Assembly: GCA_938022205.1 (NCBI GenBank)
Contig: CALIEB010000014.1
Span: forward strand, 30,355-94,354
Source: an uncultured Anaerolineae bacterium
Lineage (GTDB): Bacteria > Chloroflexota > Anaerolineae > Aggregatilineales > Phototrophicaceae
Length of the DNA stretch: 64,000 nucleotides
Direction: 5' to 3'
Below the pieces are notes generated by a model. That model did no database searches. It was not told where the DNA came from and saw only the letters and a list, made by a program, of their open reading frames with translations. How positions within the stretch are numbered: the first letter of the stretch is position 1; every line of letters begins with the position of its first letter. Made by a program: the position numbers and the translations under genes. This document shows, one piece after another, positions 61,258-64,000 of the stretch.

Positions 61258-63510
61258 ATGTTGCGCTCAGAACGCCTGTTGTGGGTCTTGTTCGCGCTGT
61301 ATCTCACTTTTTTGGGCGGCGCGAGCTATTACAACACCATCTTTGCAGTGCGCGTCTTCCATCATGTCGTGATGAGCCTTGTGCTAGCGTTATGGCTTTG
61401 GCGATGCGCCCGCGTGGGTGGGTTGCCCGCGCTTCCGCTCAACGGCGCACTGCTCATCTTGGCGGGCTATTGGGGTGTCAACGCGCTGCTTGCCGTAGAC
61501 CCGCGCATGGCTTTCGAGCATGTTTGGTTCGGCTTGCTGCACCTGCTGCTGTTTTGGCTGCTTGTCGAACGCATGCAGCGCGGACGACAGCGCATGCTCT
61601 TCGAGGCGGTCTTCGTCATGGCGAGCCTCGTGCTGTTCATTACCCTGCTTGAACTAGGGTCGTGGTACTTCGGTTGGGGCATCCTGCCTAACACACAGGT
61701 AGGCTGGCTCGTCACCGGCGAGCTGTTGCCACCGCTCGCGCTGCTGCCGCGCACATCGCTGGCGATGACCGTTAGCACGCTCTTAGGCGGTTATGCCGCG
61801 CCGCTTGCCGTGCTGGCGATAGTTTGGGCGCGCAGCACCAGCCGCCGCGATTATCGTGTGGTGCTGTGGGGGATGGCGTGCGCACTGGCAATCGTCGTGC
61901 TGCTGTCACGCTCGCGCGGCGGCATGCTCTCGCTTGGCGTAGGAACGGGCGCGTTTGCGCTGTATCATCTGTTTACGTGGGCGCAAGCGCGTTCAGCCAA
62001 GCTCGCGCGAGCTGTGCTAGCAGGGGGCGCAGCGGTGGGTGCGCTGGCAATCTTAGCATTTGTCTGGCTAACGCTGCCACAAGGTGAAGCGGGCGTTTCC
62101 AACGCAGGACGGCGTGACATGTGGCAAAGCGCGCTGGCTATCACAGCTGACCACCCACTCTTCGGCGTGGGCTACGGCATGTTCGGGCGGGTGTTCCGCG
62201 AGTATCGCCAGCCCGACATCGCCCAAGACCAGCTCGCCAGCGCGCACAACCTTTATCTCAACACGCTGAGCGAAACAGGGATTGTCGGCGCGACCATAGC
62301 GGGGTTTGTCGCCTTGCAGGGGCTGCGCGTTATGCGAAGGCGATGGCTGGGATTGCCGCGCGGCACACGGCGCACGCGCTACGCTGGCGTGGCAGCTGCC
62401 ATGCTCGGCGTGGCAGCACACAGCGTCGTTGACGTGTTCACCGTCACGCCGATTGTCTTCTTGCTGCTGGTGATGACTGCTTACTTGCTTGTGGAACATC
62501 CGCCGACTTTGCTAGCACGCCCTGTGCGGCACTATCGCGTGGCGGCATGGGCGTTTTTGGCTGTCGTGCTGAGTTATGGCGCAGCTTTGCTCGTTTGGGA
62601 CAGCGCGCAAGGCTACTTTATGGCGAGCCTGCGCAGCGAAACCGCTACTGACGCGCTGGCGAACGCGCGAACGGCTCAAGCCATCGACCCACAGATGCGC
62701 CTTTACGCGCTGCACGAGGCGTTTGTGCTGGCATGGACAGGCGCGAACGCAGCGGATGTTGCACTCAAAAGCGCGCTCGCGCTAGAGCCAACGTGGGATA
62801 TAGGTTGGGCGCACTTGGCAGCATGGCACGAGCAACGCGGCGACACACAAACGGCGTTCGATGCGCTAAGCCGTGCGCTCGCCATTCAACCGCGCAGCCC
62901 GCTGCAGGTAGCATGGGCGCGCTTGGCGGAGAGTAGTGGTTTCGCCGAAGACAGCGCAATCATCGCCGCCTACGTGCGCGGCATCCGCGAAGGCTTGCGC
63001 ACGACGCGCACGCTGCCTATCTCAGGCTTTTGGCGCGCCACGCCGCTGCGCCAAGCCGCCTTACAACAGTGGATAGCCACACAGCCGTTAGATGTGCAGT
63101 ACGCCGTGTTGCGCGCACACGCGCCTGACCAAGCCGCAGCACTCGTCAGCGATACACCCCAGAGCGCGGCAGCGTGGTGGATAGCAGGCATGGACGCACT
63201 AGCAGCAGGCGACACAGAGCGCGCCCAAACGGCGTTCGCGCAAGCCATTGCGCTTGCACCGCGACGCGGCGACTATCACGCCAGCTACGCGCGCGCCGTA
63301 CACGCCGACGACGCACAGGCAGCAGCCCACGCGCTCGACCTTGCACGCCTATATGGCACGCTGCTCGAAGTACCAGACGCTATCGCGGCGGCGTGGCGCG
63401 GCGAAACCTACAAACCGTCGCCGCTCGCCATACGGCAAGAGTTTGCCGCCGTGCTGTACAGCCGACCTGCCTTGTTCGCACCGCCTCCCGCTTACGATTA
63501 CCCGCGCTAG
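61258..63510 (+). CDS. O-antigen ligase-like protein with TPR repeats
   Basis: Product of 750 residues. About twelve membrane helices lie within residues 5-440. The Wzy_C segment has LLSRSRGGMLSLGVG, HPLFGVGYGMFGRVFREY and the conserved SAHNLYLNTLSETGIVG with the His found in WaaL-type ligases. The C-terminal soluble part (about 455-730) consists of TPR-like helical pairs (LALEPTWDIGWAHLAAWHEQ, ALAIQPRSPLQVAWARLAE). It probably ligates or polymerises a surface glycan or glycosylates proteins (PglL-like). GAGGGG precedes ATG 61258. Unlike the Wzy-like gene at 29620 it is not in a glycan operon. It ends tail to tail with the Uma2 gene. Confidence 0.85.
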   Translation: MLRSERLLWVLFALYLTFLGGASYYNTIFAVRVFHHVVMSLVLALWLWRCARVGGLPALPLNGALLILAGYWGVNALLAVDPRMAFEHVWFGLLHLLLFWLLVERMQRGRQRMLFEAVFVMASLVLFITLLELGSWYFGWGILPNTQVGWLVTGELLPPLALLPRTSLAMTVSTLLGGYAAPLAVLAIVWARSTSRRDYRVVLWGMACALAIVVLLSRSRGGMLSLGVGTGAFALYHLFTWAQARSAKLARAVLAGGAAVGALAILAFVWLTLPQGEAGVSNAGRRDMWQSALAITADHPLFGVGYGMFGRVFREYRQPDIAQDQLASAHNLYLNTLSETGIVGATIAGFVALQGLRVMRRRWLGLPRGTRRTRYAGVAAAMLGVAAHSVVDVFTVTPIVFLLLVMTAYLLVEHPPTLLARPVRHYRVAAWAFLAVVLSYGAALLVWDSAQGYFMASLRSETATDALANARTAQAIDPQMRLYALHEAFVLAWTGANAADVALKSALALEPTWDIGWAHLAAWHEQRGDTQTAFDALSRALAIQPRSPLQVAWARLAESSGFAEDSAIIAAYVRGIREGLRTTRTLPISGFWRATPLRQAALQQWIATQPLDVQYAVLRAHAPDQAAALVSDTPQSAAAWWIAGMDALAAGDTERAQTAFAQAIALAPRRGDYHASYARAVHADDAQAAAHALDLARLYGTLLEVPDAIAAAWRGETYKPSPLAIRQEFAAVLYSRPALFAPPPAYDYPR

Positions 63511-64000
63511 CTTTCTAGCTCGCGGAACAGCTCTTGTACAGGCAGCGCAAAATCAGGCAGCAACGCGCCACCTCCCAACGTGTCCGCCGCCGTCAGCAGC
63601 TGACGGTCACTAGGCGTTAACACCTCGACAATCCGCTTGTCAGGATACACCAGCCACACCATCGCCACCCCATGCGCCAAGTAATAGCGCGCCTTCTGCG
63701 CCATATGCCAATCGCTCTGGCTTGGCGACTGCACCTCCACCGCAAGGTCAGGCAGATACGGCGCAGCACCTTCCCGCGTTAACGTGCGCCCTTCCCGCTT
63801 CAACACCACAGACACGTCAGAAATTACGCTGTTAGCTTCATCCCCCGCAAGACGGTAATGTCCTTCAACAATCACCCACCCTAAAGGCTGACGCAACATG
63901 TAATTATGCAATGCCGCCGTAATGAGTTGAACAAGCCAACCATGCAAGAGAGTGGGCATTTTCTCGTACCTCACGCCGTCTAAAAGTTCGCTGCGGTCAA
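63507..64000 (-). CDS. Uma2-family (DUF820) putative endonuclease, 5' end beyond right edge
   Basis: The minus strand is open from the edge to the stop at 63507. A GTG at 63974 is not the true start, because the reading frame continues upstream with RSELLDGVRYEKMP, which is the normal Uma2 beginning. The restriction-endonuclease-like fold shows DVSVVLKRE, DLAVEVQSPSQSD (catalytic E-x-x-S/K region) and KARYYLAHGVAMVWLVYPDKR. The family is abundant in Cyanobacteria and Chloroflexota and of unknown role. The stop shares CTAG with the convergent gene. Confidence 0.88.
   Translation of the reverse strand, partial: DRSELLDGVRYEKMPTLLHGWLVQLITAALHNYMLRQPLGWVIVEGHYRLAGDEANSVISDVSVVLKREGRTLTREGAAPYLPDLAVEVQSPSQSDWHMAQKARYYLAHGVAMVWLVYPDKRIVEVLTPSDRQLLTAADTLGGGALLPDFALPVQELFRELES

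Overview
The window is a dense, GC-rich bacterial chromosome segment with about 55 protein genes, no recognisable tRNA or rRNA, no insertion sequence, no CRISPR array, and no gene-free stretch longer than about 180 bases. The organism is most likely a member of the Chloroflexota (Anaerolineae-like). This is inferred from large secreted DUF4397 and SH3 proteins with Thr/Pro-rich spacers, a DUF5679 zinc ribbon next to topA, DUF2142 and YfhO membrane proteins, and many lipoproteins with no outer-membrane genes in sight. The assignment is not certain without a marker-gene tree.

Layout. 1-7362: tyrS (cut by the left edge) diverges from an alaS, baseplate-J-like, ruvX, mltG, lipoprotein series. 7359-18122: pyrimidine phosphorylase, a DsbA-like thiol protein, a nicotinamidase-like hydrolase facing a pncB/CpaF-like ATPase pair (NAD salvage), a PfkB kinase next to adenosylhomocysteinase (methyl cycle), and the first DUF4397/SH3 protein. 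18233-31083: second DUF4397 lipoprotein, rmd-gmd (GDP-deoxyhexose synthesis), tatD, a secreted repeat protein, then a tightly overlapping envelope-polymer operon (GT2, DUF2142, YfhO, Wzy-like). 31191-38472: rpsF-ssb-rpsR, a parvulin-type foldase, and a leftward group with a phosphatase-superfamily enzyme, an MBL hydrolase, murJ and a C39-like peptidase. 38648-45373: a flippase-like membrane protein, then a leftward fhaA-fhaB-SDR-mtnP-SEDS-PBP locus. 45517-52963: ffh-rpsP-khpA-rimM-dprA-manC-DUF5679-topA. 53082-64000: membrane and secreted proteins, greA, an MBL hydrolase, an orphan substrate-binding protein, an M23-like peptidase, an SH3/zinc-ribbon protein, a second Wzy-like ligase with TPR repeats, and a Uma2 gene cut by the right edge.

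How genes fit together. manC, gmd and rmd form a complete route from mannose-1-phosphate to a GDP-6-deoxyhexose, and the GT2, YfhO, DUF2142, Wzy and flippase-like genes could consume it. MurJ, MltG, the SEDS protein and the FHA proteins belong to peptidoglycan synthesis and its control. The most striking observation is that the class-B PBP partnered with the SEDS gene keeps its fold but has lost all three transpeptidase motifs, inside a locus whose order resembles the actinobacterial fhaA-fhaB-rodA-pbpA cluster. Other unusual signals are four convergent gene pairs that share exactly four bases at their stop codons, a 14-bp perfect inverted repeat holding the -10 box of rmd-gmd, overlapping divergent promoters, and an AT-rich patch inside the YfhO gene.
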